50,170 bases of DNA from Actinomycetes bacterium (GTDB lineage: Bacteria; Actinomycetota; Actinomycetes; Actinomycetales; Microbacteriaceae): positions 1-50,170 of the forward strand of contig JAEZHW010000062.1 in NCBI GenBank assembly GCA_023436775.1. Reading direction: 5' to 3'. Below are positions 24,849 through 32,840 of this stretch, piece by piece. The first letter of the stretch is position 1, and every line of letters starts with the position of its first letter. The notes beneath the pieces were generated by a model. The model searched no databases and had not been told where the DNA came from. It was given only the letters and a program-made list of their open reading frames with translations. A program made the translations under genes and the position numbers.

Positions 24849-25738
24849 GCCTGCACCCCCTGCGCATCCATCAGCTTGAGGAAGGCTTCCTCAACCCCAG
24901 ACTGCTCGCTGCTCAGGTGGCGCAGCGCCACCTCGGCCTCCAGCGCCGCGGCTCCGACCGCCTCAGCGTCCATGCCGCGCACGCGGAGGGCCTCTCCGTC
25001 TCGCTCCACCGCAGCACCCGCAACCTTCCGCAGCGCCTGCTCGAGTCGGTCCAGGTCACTCGCCTCAACCCGCACCATCGCAGCGCCGCGCAACTGGCCA
25101 AGCGGGCCCGAGTACGCCACGCGCCCGAGTCGAAGGATCGCGACATCGTCCACGGTGTGTTCCACCTCGCTCAGCACATGGGAGGACAGGACCACGGTCT
25201 TGCCGATCGAGGCCTGGTACCGCAGGAGCTGGCGAATCCAGAGGATGCCCGCCGGGTCCAAGCCGTTGATCGGCTCGTCCAGGATCAGCACTTCGGGGTC
25301 GCCCAGCAGTGCGGTGGCCAGGGCCAAACGCTGCCGCATACCCAAGGAATAGCCACCGATGGCACGATCCGCAGCGTCGCTGAGGCCGACTAGGTCGATC
25401 ACCTCCTGCACGCGCTGCAGCGGCAGTTGCGCCGCGGTCGCTGCGATACGCAAATGCTTGCGCGCCGACGCAGCCGCGTGGAAGCGGGGTTCGAGCACGG
25501 CGCCGACGGTCCGCGTCGGCGAGGCCAGCTCTCGGTACGAGGTGCCACCCACCAGTGCTGTACCGGCATCGGCCTTGGTCAGCCCCAGCAGAATGCGAAG
25601 CGTCGTGGTCTTGCCGGACCCGTTCGGGCCCAGCAGGCCGGTGACGCGGCCAGGCTGCGCCGTGAAGGACACATCGGCGAGCGCGGTGGCCGCTCCAAAC
25701 CGTTTCTGCAGGCCGTGCACAGCAACGTCGCTGGCCAT
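24845..25738 (-). CDS. ABC transporter ATP-binding protein (ABC-2 type)
   Basis: 297 aa. Complete Walker A (GPNGSGKTT), signature YSLGMRQRLALA, Walker B VLILDEPINGLDP and switch His in SSHVLSE, followed by a C-terminal extension of about 85 residues as in DrrA/CcmA-type exporters. Partner of the permease at 24006-24848. 18 nt downstream of the ispH stop on the same strand, so it may be read through from ispH. Confidence 0.93.
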   Translation of the reverse strand: MASDVAVHGLQKRFGAATALADVSFTAQPGRVTGLLGPNGSGKTTTLRILLGLTKADAGTALVGGTSYRELASPTRTVGAVLEPRFHAAASARKHLRIAATAAQLPLQRVQEVIDLVGLSDAADRAIGGYSLGMRQRLALATALLGDPEVLILDEPINGLDPAGILWIRQLLRYQASIGKTVVLSSHVLSEVEHTVDDVAILRLGRVAYSGPLGQLRGAAMVRVEASDLDRLEQALRKVAGAAVERDGEALRVRGMDAEAVGAAALEAEVALRHLSSEQSGVEEAFLKLMDAQGVQA

Positions 25739-25756
25739 GGCACCCCCTTGGATTCG

Positions 25757-26854
25757 TTATTCGGTCTCGCGGCGACGACCACCCAGCGCGCGGGCATCCG
25801 CCTCGCCGGTCGCCGTGGTTCGTAGTTCCTTCGGCAGCGAGAACACCAGGTCCTCTTCCGCCGTCACGACGGCCTGCACGTCCTTGTAGCCGGCGTCGCC
25901 GAGTTCATCCAGCAGATCCTGCACCAGCACTTCCGGCACCGAGGCGCCACTGGTCACACCAATCGTCGACGCACCCGCCAGCCATTCCTGCTGCACTTCC
26001 TCGGCGTAGTCGATCCGATACGCGGCTTTGGCGCCGTACTCGAGCGCAACCTCGACCAGACGCACCGAGTTCGAAGAGTTCGCCGAACCCACCACGATCA
26101 CCACATCGCACTCGGGCGCGAGTTTCTTGACCGCGACCTGCCGGTTCTGCGTGGCGTAGCAAATGTCGTCGCTCGGCGGGTCTTCGAGCTGCGGGAAGCG
26201 GGCGCGCAGGCGACGAACCGTTTCCATGGTCTCGTCCACCGACAGGGTGGTCTGGGACAGCCACACCAGGCGCTGATCGGCCGGGATATCCAGTGAATCG
26301 ACCTCGTCCGGAGTCTGCACCAGGGTGATGTGCTCGGGCGCCTCACCCATCGTGCCTTCGACCTCTTCGTGGCCAGCGTGACCGATCAACAGGATGTGGC
26401 GGTCATCACGGGCAAAGCGCACCGCCTCGCGGTGGACCTTGGTCACCAGCGGGCAAGTGGCGTCAATGGCGTGCAGGCCGCGATCGGCAGCGGCACTGAC
26501 CACGCTGGGGGCGACACCATGGGCGGAAAACACCACGTGCGCGCCTTCCGGTACCTGGTCGACCTCATCAACGAAGATCGCGCCCATCCGTTCCAGCGTG
26601 CGCACCACGTGCACGTTGTGCACGATCTGCTTGCGCACATACACGGGAGCACCGTAGCGCTCCAGTGCCTTTTCGACGGCGACCACGGCCCGGTCCACCC
26701 CGGCACAGTAGCCACGGGGCGCGGCCAGCAGCACGCGCTTGGGCGCAGCAGTCGGTTCCTCGACCAGGCGACCACGGGTGGCACGGACGCGGGGCATGGC
26801 AAGGCTGACCGTGGGAGCGCCCACGGTACGCTGGTCGGAAACCGGCAAAGTCAC
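25757..26854 (-). CDS. ispH: 4-hydroxy-3-methylbut-2-enyl diphosphate reductase
   Basis: 365 aa. It makes IPP and DMAPP in the last step of the MEP pathway using a [4Fe-4S] cluster. The cluster cysteines lie in PRGYCAGVDRAV, IDATCPLVTKVH and the later NxECDVVIVVGSANSSNS region. ICYATQNRQ and VTSGASVPEVLVQ are family motifs. The GTG start at 26854 is 6 nt from a -10 hexamer, so the message is probably leaderless. The N-terminal 35 residues are an unconserved extension. Confidence 0.95.
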   Translation of the reverse strand: MTLPVSDQRTVGAPTVSLAMPRVRATRGRLVEEPTAAPKRVLLAAPRGYCAGVDRAVVAVEKALERYGAPVYVRKQIVHNVHVVRTLERMGAIFVDEVDQVPEGAHVVFSAHGVAPSVVSAAADRGLHAIDATCPLVTKVHREAVRFARDDRHILLIGHAGHEEVEGTMGEAPEHITLVQTPDEVDSLDIPADQRLVWLSQTTLSVDETMETVRRLRARFPQLEDPPSDDICYATQNRQVAVKKLAPECDVVIVVGSANSSNSVRLVEVALEYGAKAAYRIDYAEEVQQEWLAGASTIGVTSGASVPEVLVQDLLDELGDAGYKDVQAVVTAEEDLVFSLPKELRTTATGEADARALGGRRRETE

Positions 26855-26860
26855 ACCCCC

Positions 26861-26870
26861 ATCCTAGGCT
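26861..26870. promoter_or_regulatory. Face-to-face -10 hexamers of ispH and xseA
   Basis: ATCCTAGGCT contains TAGGCT on the plus strand (26865-26870, for xseA) and TAGGAT on the minus strand (26866-26861, for ispH). The hexamers overlap by 2 bp on the palindrome CCTAGG, so two polymerases could not bind at once. Confidence 0.6.
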
Positions 26871-26885
26871 GGGGCGACTGGAGGA

Positions 26886-28151
26886 ATGATGGGCGAAGTT
26901 CGCGCGGGCGACGGCATGTCGACTGCCGATGCGCCCTGGCCCGTCGCCGAACTCGGCAACCGCCTCAAGCAATACATCGACCGACTCGGTTCGGTCTGGG
27001 TTGAGGGCGAAATTACCCAGTGGGGCGTAAGCGCCGGCAACGTCTACGGCAAGCTCAAAGATCTGAACGAGGACGTCACGGTCTCGTTCACCATCTGGCA
27101 GTCCGTGCGCACGCGCATGGAGGGTGAGTTCAAGCAGGGCGACCGAGTAATCGCCAACGTCAAGCCCAACTACTGGGTCAAGGGCGGCACCCTCAGCATG
27201 CAGGTGTTCGCGATTCGCCACGTGGGCCTCGGCGACCTGCTGGAACGCCTGGAACGCCTCCGCAAGCAGCTCGCCAGTGAAGGACTCTTCGACGTCGCCC
27301 GCAAGAAGCCGCTGCCCTTCCTGCCGCGCCGGATCGGCCTGATCACCGGCAAGGACTCCGACGCCGAAAAGGACGTGCTGCGCAACGCGAGACTGCGCTG
27401 GCCGGGCGTGCAGTTCCGCATCGAGTACGCCGCGGTGCAGGGTGAGCGCACGGTGCCGGAAGTGCTCGCGGCACTGGCGAAGCTTGACGTCGACCCCGAG
27501 GTCGATGTGATCGTGATCGCCCGAGGCGGTGGCGACTTTCAGAACCTGCTCGGGTTCAGCGACGAATCCCTCGTCCGCGCCGTCGCTGCCGCGAACACGC
27601 CGATTGTGAGCGCCATCGGCCACGAAGCGGACCGGCCGCTGTTGGATGAGGTTGCAGACCTCCGCGCCTCAACCCCCACCGATGCCGCCAAGCGCATCGT
27701 GCCCGACATGGCCGAAGAACTGATGCGGATTGATCAGGCGAGGCTGCGCCTCGGCAGCAGCCTCACCAACCGGCTGCGGGCCGAATCCGACCGCATTGCC
27801 CTGCTGCGCTCTCGCCCGGCCCTGGCCGATCCGAGCTGGATCATCAGTAGTCGCGCCGAGGAACTCACCCGCTGGGTGGCCCGCGGTGAGGAACTGGCCA
27901 CCCGCGCGCTGGAATCGGCCGCACGCACCCAGGCGGAACTCGTCGCCCGGCTGCGCGCGCTCAGCCCCGAGGCCACGCTCGCCCGTGGCTACGCGATTGC
28001 ACAGCGGGCCGACGGCAGCGTGCTGCGCGACGCCGCAGCCGCAGGGGTCGGCGAATCGCTGTTGCTGACGCTGCACCGCGGCGCGGTCCGCACCACCGTC
28101 TCGGCCACAGAATCCGGCAACTCCCCAGCGGATAACGGAGCCCAGAACTAG
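26886..28151 (+). CDS. xseA: Exodeoxyribonuclease VII large subunit
   Basis: 421 aa. N-terminal OB fold (VWVEGEITQW, VSFTIWQ), catalytic core with GLITGKDSDAEKDVL, RGGGDFQNLLGFSDE and SAIGHEADRPLLDEVADLRASTPTDAA, then a C-terminal coiled coil. Degrades single-stranded DNA together with XseB. Tandem ATG codons at 26886 and 26889 follow GGAGG closely; a third ATG at 26916 is also possible. Divergent from ispH. Confidence 0.95.
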   Translation: MMGEVRAGDGMSTADAPWPVAELGNRLKQYIDRLGSVWVEGEITQWGVSAGNVYGKLKDLNEDVTVSFTIWQSVRTRMEGEFKQGDRVIANVKPNYWVKGGTLSMQVFAIRHVGLGDLLERLERLRKQLASEGLFDVARKKPLPFLPRRIGLITGKDSDAEKDVLRNARLRWPGVQFRIEYAAVQGERTVPEVLAALAKLDVDPEVDVIVIARGGGDFQNLLGFSDESLVRAVAAANTPIVSAIGHEADRPLLDEVADLRASTPTDAAKRIVPDMAEELMRIDQARLRLGSSLTNRLRAESDRIALLRSRPALADPSWIISSRAEELTRWVARGEELATRALESAARTQAELVARLRALSPEATLARGYAIAQRADGSVLRDAAAAGVGESLLLTLHRGAVRTTVSATESGNSPADNGAQN

Positions 28152-28154
28152 ACT
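28149..28154 (+). promoter_or_regulatory. -10 hexamer for leaderless xseB
   Basis: TAGACT begins with the TAG stop codon of xseA and lies 7 nt before the xseB ATG. xseB could thus have a private leaderless transcript inside the operon. Confidence 0.5.
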
Positions 28155-28161
28155 TGAGGCT

Positions 28162-28422
28162 ATGCCAGCCTCGCAGTCCGATCCCGCATCGAACCCGGCC
28201 CTCGCCGACATCGCCGACCTCTCGTATGAGCAGGCCCGCGATGAGCTGGTCAAGGTTGTCGGTGAACTTGAATCCGGCGCCGCCACCCTCGAACAATCAC
28301 TCGCCCTCTGGGAACGCGGTGAGGCGCTGGCTGCCCGCTGTGAAGCCTGGCTCGTTGGTGCCAAGGAGCGCTTGGAAGCGGCTCGTCGTGACGCCGTGGA
28401 CCAGGCGGGTACGGCGGAATGA
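28162..28422 (+). CDS. xseB: Exodeoxyribonuclease VII small subunit
   Basis: 86 aa. LSYEQARDELVKVVGELESGAATLEQSLALWERGEALA is the conserved XseB helical pair, followed by a short acidic/basic tail. Binds XseA. Its stop overlaps the ATG of the next gene (ATGA). Confidence 0.95.
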   Translation: MPASQSDPASNPALADIADLSYEQARDELVKVVGELESGAATLEQSLALWERGEALAARCEAWLVGAKERLEAARRDAVDQAGTAE

Positions 28423-29060
28423 GCGACGAACAGATCCTGCGCATTGAACCGCGCACGCCCGAGGAACTCGCCGCCTTCAAGGCTGCGAAGTCACGCGCGC
28501 ATCAGCGTCGGCAAACCACGAAGAACCTGATCTGGGCAACGCTCGCCAGCCTTGGCGTACTGCTGGTGCTGGTGTTCTTGGTGATTCGCCCAGCCAAGGT
28601 TGAGCGCGACCCGGTGGACTATCCCGCTGTCGCCGAGGATGCTGCCGCGGGCTTCGACTGGCGAATCGCGATCCCGAAACTGCCGACCGGATGGTGGGTC
28701 AACGCCGCCGAGGTGCGGGTGGGTGAGGATGACCGCCAGCCGTACTGGTACGTCGGCGTGCTCACCGAGACCGACGACTTTATGGCGATTGAGCAGCGCT
28801 CGGACGCCGACCCCACCTGGGTGACCCGGACGCTCGGCGGCGCCCAGCCCACCGGTGATGAAGTCATTGACGGCGTCTCCTGGCTGGTCTACGACCACCG
28901 CGACAACACCAAGTACACGCCGAACCGGCGGTACGCGCTGGCCACCGAAATCCCCATGAAGGATGGCGAGCCAGCGACCACGGTCATTCTGTACGGCACT
29001 GCCGGCAGTGACCAGTTCCGTCATCTGGCGGGCCTGATTCTGGAATCACTGGAGGACTAG
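28419..29060 (+). CDS. DUF4245 family membrane-anchored protein
   Basis: 213 aa. A cytosolic N-terminus (about 33 residues, basic) and one transmembrane helix near 38-61 (ATLASLGVLLVLVFLVIRP) are followed by an extracytoplasmic domain containing PKLPTGWWVNAAEVR and GVSWLVYDHRDNTKY. This matches the actinobacterial DUF4245 family, commonly found next to xseAB, as here. Function unknown. Translationally coupled to xseB; carbonic anhydrase follows directly. Confidence 0.85.
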   Translation: MSDEQILRIEPRTPEELAAFKAAKSRAHQRRQTTKNLIWATLASLGVLLVLVFLVIRPAKVERDPVDYPAVAEDAAAGFDWRIAIPKLPTGWWVNAAEVRVGEDDRQPYWYVGVLTETDDFMAIEQRSDADPTWVTRTLGGAQPTGDEVIDGVSWLVYDHRDNTKYTPNRRYALATEIPMKDGEPATTVILYGTAGSDQFRHLAGLILESLED

Positions 29061-29711
29061 ATGAACGATCGCCAGCCGCAACGCACACCCGCCAAGGTGT
29101 GGTCGGAGATGGTCCGGGGGAACCAACGCTTCGTGGCTGGCGAACCGTTACATCCACGTCAGGACGCAGAACGGCGAGCCGAGCTCGCCAACGCCCAGCA
29201 CCCCTCTGTGGCGCTCTTTGGCTGCGCTGACTCGCGACTGGCCGCTGAGATCATCTTCGATAAGGGCCTCGGTGACCTGTTCGTGGTCCGCAACGCGGGC
29301 CAGGTGATTGGCGAATCGATTATCGGCTCGCTGGAATACGCAGTCGCGGTCCTCGGTGTGCCCTTGATCGTGATCTTGGCGCATGACTCCTGTGGTGCCG
29401 TCAGCGCCGCCATCCAGTCTCGCGCCGCAGACGCCCCGCGCCTTCCTACCCACGTGCACTCGATCGTGGGCACCATCCTGCCGGCCGTGATCGGGGTCGC
29501 CGGTGACGACGTGCTGGACCCGAATGAGGTGGACCCGGCCGAGGTGGGTTTGCGCCACCTGCGCAATACCGTCACCCAGCTGGTAGCCCGCTCGGAATTG
29601 ATTTCGGATGCCGTTGCCGCGGGCACGCTTGCCGTCGTTGGCGCAAACTACCGCCTGGCCGACGGCCGGGTCGAAGCCCCGTTTGTGGTCGGTAGCATAG
29701 ACCTGGAGTAA
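29061..29711 (+). CDS. Beta-class carbonic anhydrase
   Basis: 216 aa. Zinc ligands Cys55 (in GCADSRLAAE, with the Asp57-Arg59 dyad), His108 and Cys111 (in LAHDSCGAV) are all present. It interconverts CO2 and bicarbonate. The ATG abuts the stop of the DUF4245 gene, with GGAGG 7 nt upstream, so it is the last gene of the xseA-xseB-DUF4245 operon. Full length for the actinobacterial type. Confidence 0.95.
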   Translation: MNDRQPQRTPAKVWSEMVRGNQRFVAGEPLHPRQDAERRAELANAQHPSVALFGCADSRLAAEIIFDKGLGDLFVVRNAGQVIGESIIGSLEYAVAVLGVPLIVILAHDSCGAVSAAIQSRAADAPRLPTHVHSIVGTILPAVIGVAGDDVLDPNEVDPAEVGLRHLRNTVTQLVARSELISDAVAAGTLAVVGANYRLADGRVEAPFVVGSIDLE

Positions 29712-29798
29712 TTCGCTGCGGCGACTGCCCCTCCCCCACCCACGGCGAAGTTGCCGGTCCCCCTTCGCCCCGCGTCACACGCAGAAAGGCCTTTTGAC

Positions 29799-31217
29799 GT
29801 GACCGCCAATCAGACTCCCGCCGACCAGGGCGAATTCCGTATCGAGCACGACACCATGGGCGAGGTCCGGGTGCCGATCAACGCGCTCTACCGCGCCCAA
29901 ACCCAGCGTGCCGTCGAGAACTTCCCGATCTCGGGCACCCCGCTCGAGGCCCAGCAGATCGTGGCGCTGGCCCGGATCAAGAAGGCCGCCGCTCTGGCCA
30001 ATGCCGAACTCGGCATCCTGGACCAGGCCGTGGCTGAGGCAATCGCCAGCGCTGCCGATGAGGTCATCGGTGGCGCTCACCTGGAGCACTTCCCGGTGGA
30101 TGTGTACCAGACCGGCTCCGGCACCTCCTCGAACATGAACATGAACGAGGTGCTCGCCACCCTGGCGACCGAGCGCCTCGGTAACCCGGTGCACCCGAAC
30201 GATCACGTCAACGCCTCGCAGTCCTCGAACGACGTGTTCCCCACCTCGGTGCACGTCGCTGTGACCGCAGCGCTGCTGTCCGACCTGATCCCGGCACTCG
30301 ACCACCTCGCCACGGCCCTTGAAGCCAAGGCAGCGCTGTGGAAGACCGCGGTGAAGTCGGGCCGGACCCACCTGATGGACGCCACCCCGGTCACCCTGGG
30401 TCAGGAATTTGCCGGCTACGCCGCACAGGTCCGCTACGGTATCGAGCGCATCAACGCCGCCCTGCCGCGTGTGGCCGAGGTTCCGCTGGGCGGCACCGCC
30501 ACCGGTACCGGCATCAACACCCCGATCGGCTTCCCACAGCGCGTGATCGAACTGCTGGCCGCTGACTCGGGGCTGCCGATCACCGAGGCCCGCGACCACT
30601 TCGAGGCGCAGGGCGCCCGTGACGGTCTGGTCGAGGGTTCGGGCGCGCTACGCACCATCGCGGTCAGCCTAACCAAGATCTGCAACGACCTGCGCTGGAT
30701 GGGGTCGGGCCCGAACACGGGTCTTGGCGAACTGCACATCCCGGACCTGCAGCCGGGCTCCTCGATCATGCCGGGCAAGGTGAACCCGGTGATCCCCGAG
30801 GCCGTGCTCATGGTTGCTGCCCGTGTGATCGGGAACGACGCGACCATCGCCTGGGCCGGCGCTTCGGGCTCCTTCGAGCTCAACGTCGCCATTCCGGTGA
30901 TGGGCAACGCCCTGCTGGAGTCGATCCGCCTGCTCGCCAATGGCGCCCGCGTGCTCGCGGACAAGACCGTCGAAGGCCTCGAGGCGAACCTGGAGCGCGC
31001 CCGCGCCCTCGCCGAGTCCTCGCCGTCGATCGTGACCCCGCTGAACCGCTACATCGGCTACGAAGCCGCTGCGAAGGTTGCGAAGCACTCGGTCGCCAAG
31101 GGCATCACCGTGCGTGAGGCCGTGATCGAGCTCGGCTTCGTGGAGCGCGGCGAACTGACCAACGAGCAGCTCGACACCGCGCTGGACGTGCTGCGCATGA
31201 CCGCTCCGGGCCTGTAA
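29799..31217 (+). CDS. fumC: Class II fumarate hydratase
   Basis: 472 aa. RIEHDTMGEVRVPINALYRAQTQRA opens the conserved core, and GSSIMPGKVNP is the fumarase/aspartase signature with the catalytic Ser. It hydrates fumarate to malate in the TCA cycle. The GTG at 29799 is taken because AGAAAGG lies about 9 nt upstream and homology begins there; a TTG at 29751 would add unconserved sequence. Followed by a strong hairpin. Confidence 0.96.
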   Translation: MTANQTPADQGEFRIEHDTMGEVRVPINALYRAQTQRAVENFPISGTPLEAQQIVALARIKKAAALANAELGILDQAVAEAIASAADEVIGGAHLEHFPVDVYQTGSGTSSNMNMNEVLATLATERLGNPVHPNDHVNASQSSNDVFPTSVHVAVTAALLSDLIPALDHLATALEAKAALWKTAVKSGRTHLMDATPVTLGQEFAGYAAQVRYGIERINAALPRVAEVPLGGTATGTGINTPIGFPQRVIELLAADSGLPITEARDHFEAQGARDGLVEGSGALRTIAVSLTKICNDLRWMGSGPNTGLGELHIPDLQPGSSIMPGKVNPVIPEAVLMVAARVIGNDATIAWAGASGSFELNVAIPVMGNALLESIRLLANGARVLADKTVEGLEANLERARALAESSPSIVTPLNRYIGYEAAAKVAKHSVAKGITVREAVIELGFVERGELTNEQLDTALDVLRMTAPGL

Positions 31218-31233
31218 GCCCGGCAGAACGCCT

Positions 31234-31268
31234 TGCGGGCGGCGCTCCTGATCGGAGCGTCGCCCGCA
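31234..31268 (+). terminator. Terminator hairpin after fumC
   Basis: TGCGGGCG and CGCCCGCA with inner CGCTCC/GGAGCG, one mismatch and a TGATC loop, 16 nt after the fumC stop. A GTGGTTTCTG tail follows. Confidence 0.75.
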
Positions 31269-31342
31269 GTGGTTTCTGCGTCAGCGGCGGCGCGCGGCCG
31301 CTCGGTGGCCTTCGCGGATGCCGCAGCGCCGCCGAGTGCGCC

Positions 31343-32371
31343 CTAGGCCTCCGGCGAGGCCGTGTCGAGCCGCTCGCGCAGGCCGTTCAGCAGTGCCGCT
31401 CCCGTGTTCGCGTCATCGACGGTGACCACGAACTGGGTCGGACGGTCCGAGCGGGTCACCAGCAGCGCCTCGCCGGATCGGGTGATCACGCCGAAGCGGC
31501 CTGGCACGAAGCGGATGCCGTAGCCGCCGAATTCACCGAGACCGTTGAGCGCACCAGTGTCGGCGCGCACGACGGCAGCCAGGGGCACACGGAATCGGAA
31601 CACCCCGCCGAACGACACCACGCGCAGCCCGGTGTGGTCTACGACCACCGTCCAGTCGAGCAGGGTGGACAGCAGCACGCCCAGGATCAGGAGCATCAGC
31701 ACCACCACCCACCACGGCGTTGGTGTGGTCAGCAGGGTGACGATCAAGGTGAGGAGCACCACCGCCGGGATGCCAACGCGCAGCCAGGCGGCGCTGCGCG
31801 CCCGCGAGCGCCAGACTGCGTGCTCACTCGGCTGCAGGTGCAGGGTGGCGGGCGTTGCCGAAGCGACCGCAGCGCCGGAGCCCCTCGGCACGCTGAAGTA
31901 CGCGATGACCGCCAGCACCAGACCGATCAGGGTGCCAAGCAGCATGATCTGTCCGACCGCGCCGCCGTCGGTGTCGCGTGCATCGGCAAGGCCGCGCTGC
32001 GGCTGCAGCGAACCGGCGATCGCAGCGATCATGACGGCAGTGAAGAACACCACCACAGCGCTCCAGAAGCGCCCCAGGAAAGCGTTCGCGGTGACCGCTC
32101 CGCTGCGGGTCGCAATCGCCGCCACAATCGAGAACCCCAGGATCACGATGGGCAGCATGATCAGCGTGGTCCACACGCTGCCGAAGCCGTCCGGCCCGTC
32201 GACGCCGAAGTGAATCGCGACCGGGTCGGGCAGTTCCGGGAGGATCGTGGCCACCCAGACCAGTGCTCCAGCGAGGGCCAGCACCGGGACGATCAAGGTC
32301 CACAGTAGGGTCAACCAGCGGTAGCGCGTGGTCCCGGCCTCGGTGTCCACCCGTCGCGTCTCGTTGGTCAT
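31343..32371 (-). CDS. DUF1648 domain membrane protein
   Basis: 342 aa. The DUF1648 motif LPDPVAIHFGVDGPDGFGS is near residues 50-68. About five or six membrane segments lie in total, and a C-terminal soluble part is rich in beta strands (VVVDHTGLRVVSFGG). ATGA overlap with the GntR gene upstream. DUF1648 proteins often pair with YtrA-type GntR regulators, exactly as here. The role may be sensing or envelope homeostasis but is not established. Confidence 0.88.
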   Translation of the reverse strand: MTNETRRVDTEAGTTRYRWLTLLWTLIVPVLALAGALVWVATILPELPDPVAIHFGVDGPDGFGSVWTTLIMLPIVILGFSIVAAIATRSGAVTANAFLGRFWSAVVVFFTAVMIAAIAGSLQPQRGLADARDTDGGAVGQIMLLGTLIGLVLAVIAYFSVPRGSGAAVASATPATLHLQPSEHAVWRSRARSAAWLRVGIPAVVLLTLIVTLLTTPTPWWVVVLMLLILGVLLSTLLDWTVVVDHTGLRVVSFGGVFRFRVPLAAVVRADTGALNGLGEFGGYGIRFVPGRFGVITRSGEALLVTRSDRPTQFVVTVDDANTGAALLNGLRERLDTASPEA

Positions 32372-32721
32372 CCCCGGTACTCCTCCCGAATCAGTCCCTG
32401 CAATGCTTCCACATCGACCCCCGCTTCTCGGGCAAGTCGGACCAAGGCAGCGACCTGCTCCCGCAGCGAGGAGGCGTCGCTCGGTGCCGCCGTGACGACG
32501 GCACCGCGACCGCGACGCAGTTCGATCAACCCTTCAGCGCGAAGGGCCTGGTACGCATGCAGCACCGTATGCACATTCATGCCGAGCGAGTCGGCAAGTT
32601 CGCGAGCCGCTGGGAGCCGTGAACCAACCGTGAGCGCGCCGGAGTGGATCTGTGCGCGCAAGGCATCGGCCACCTGTTCAAACAGAGGGCTGGTGGCAGC
32701 CGGGTCTATGCGAAGCAACAT
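32368..32721 (-). CDS. YtrA-subfamily GntR regulator
   Basis: 117 aa. Winged helix with GSRLPAARELADSLGMNVHTVLHAYQALRAEGLIELRRGRGAVV, followed by a short helical tail of about 35 residues instead of a large effector domain, as in YtrA. It should repress its own operon with the DUF1648 gene. ATG 6 nt after TAACCT suggests a leaderless message. Confidence 0.92.
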   Translation of the reverse strand: MLLRIDPAATSPLFEQVADALRAQIHSGALTVGSRLPAARELADSLGMNVHTVLHAYQALRAEGLIELRRGRGAVVTAAPSDASSLREQVAALVRLAREAGVDVEALQGLIREEYRG

Positions 32722-32727
32722 GCTTCC

Positions 32728-32759
32728 AGGTTAGCCGGTGTTCTAATGGAACTAGAACA
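32728..32759 (-). promoter_or_regulatory. Promoter and perfect operator of the YtrA-type operon
   Basis: TGTTCTA (32739-32745) and TAGAACA (32753-32759) form a perfect 7-7-7 inverted repeat. It sits just upstream of the minus-strand -10 TAACCT (32733-32728), covering the -35 region. Strong candidate for autorepression. Confidence 0.75.
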
Positions 32760-32840
32760 ACTATGGTGAACTCGGAGCAGACTCCAAGGTGGCCACCACG
32801 GCGGCAGCCACCCGGATCCGTCCGCGAGGTTTGCGCCGCG

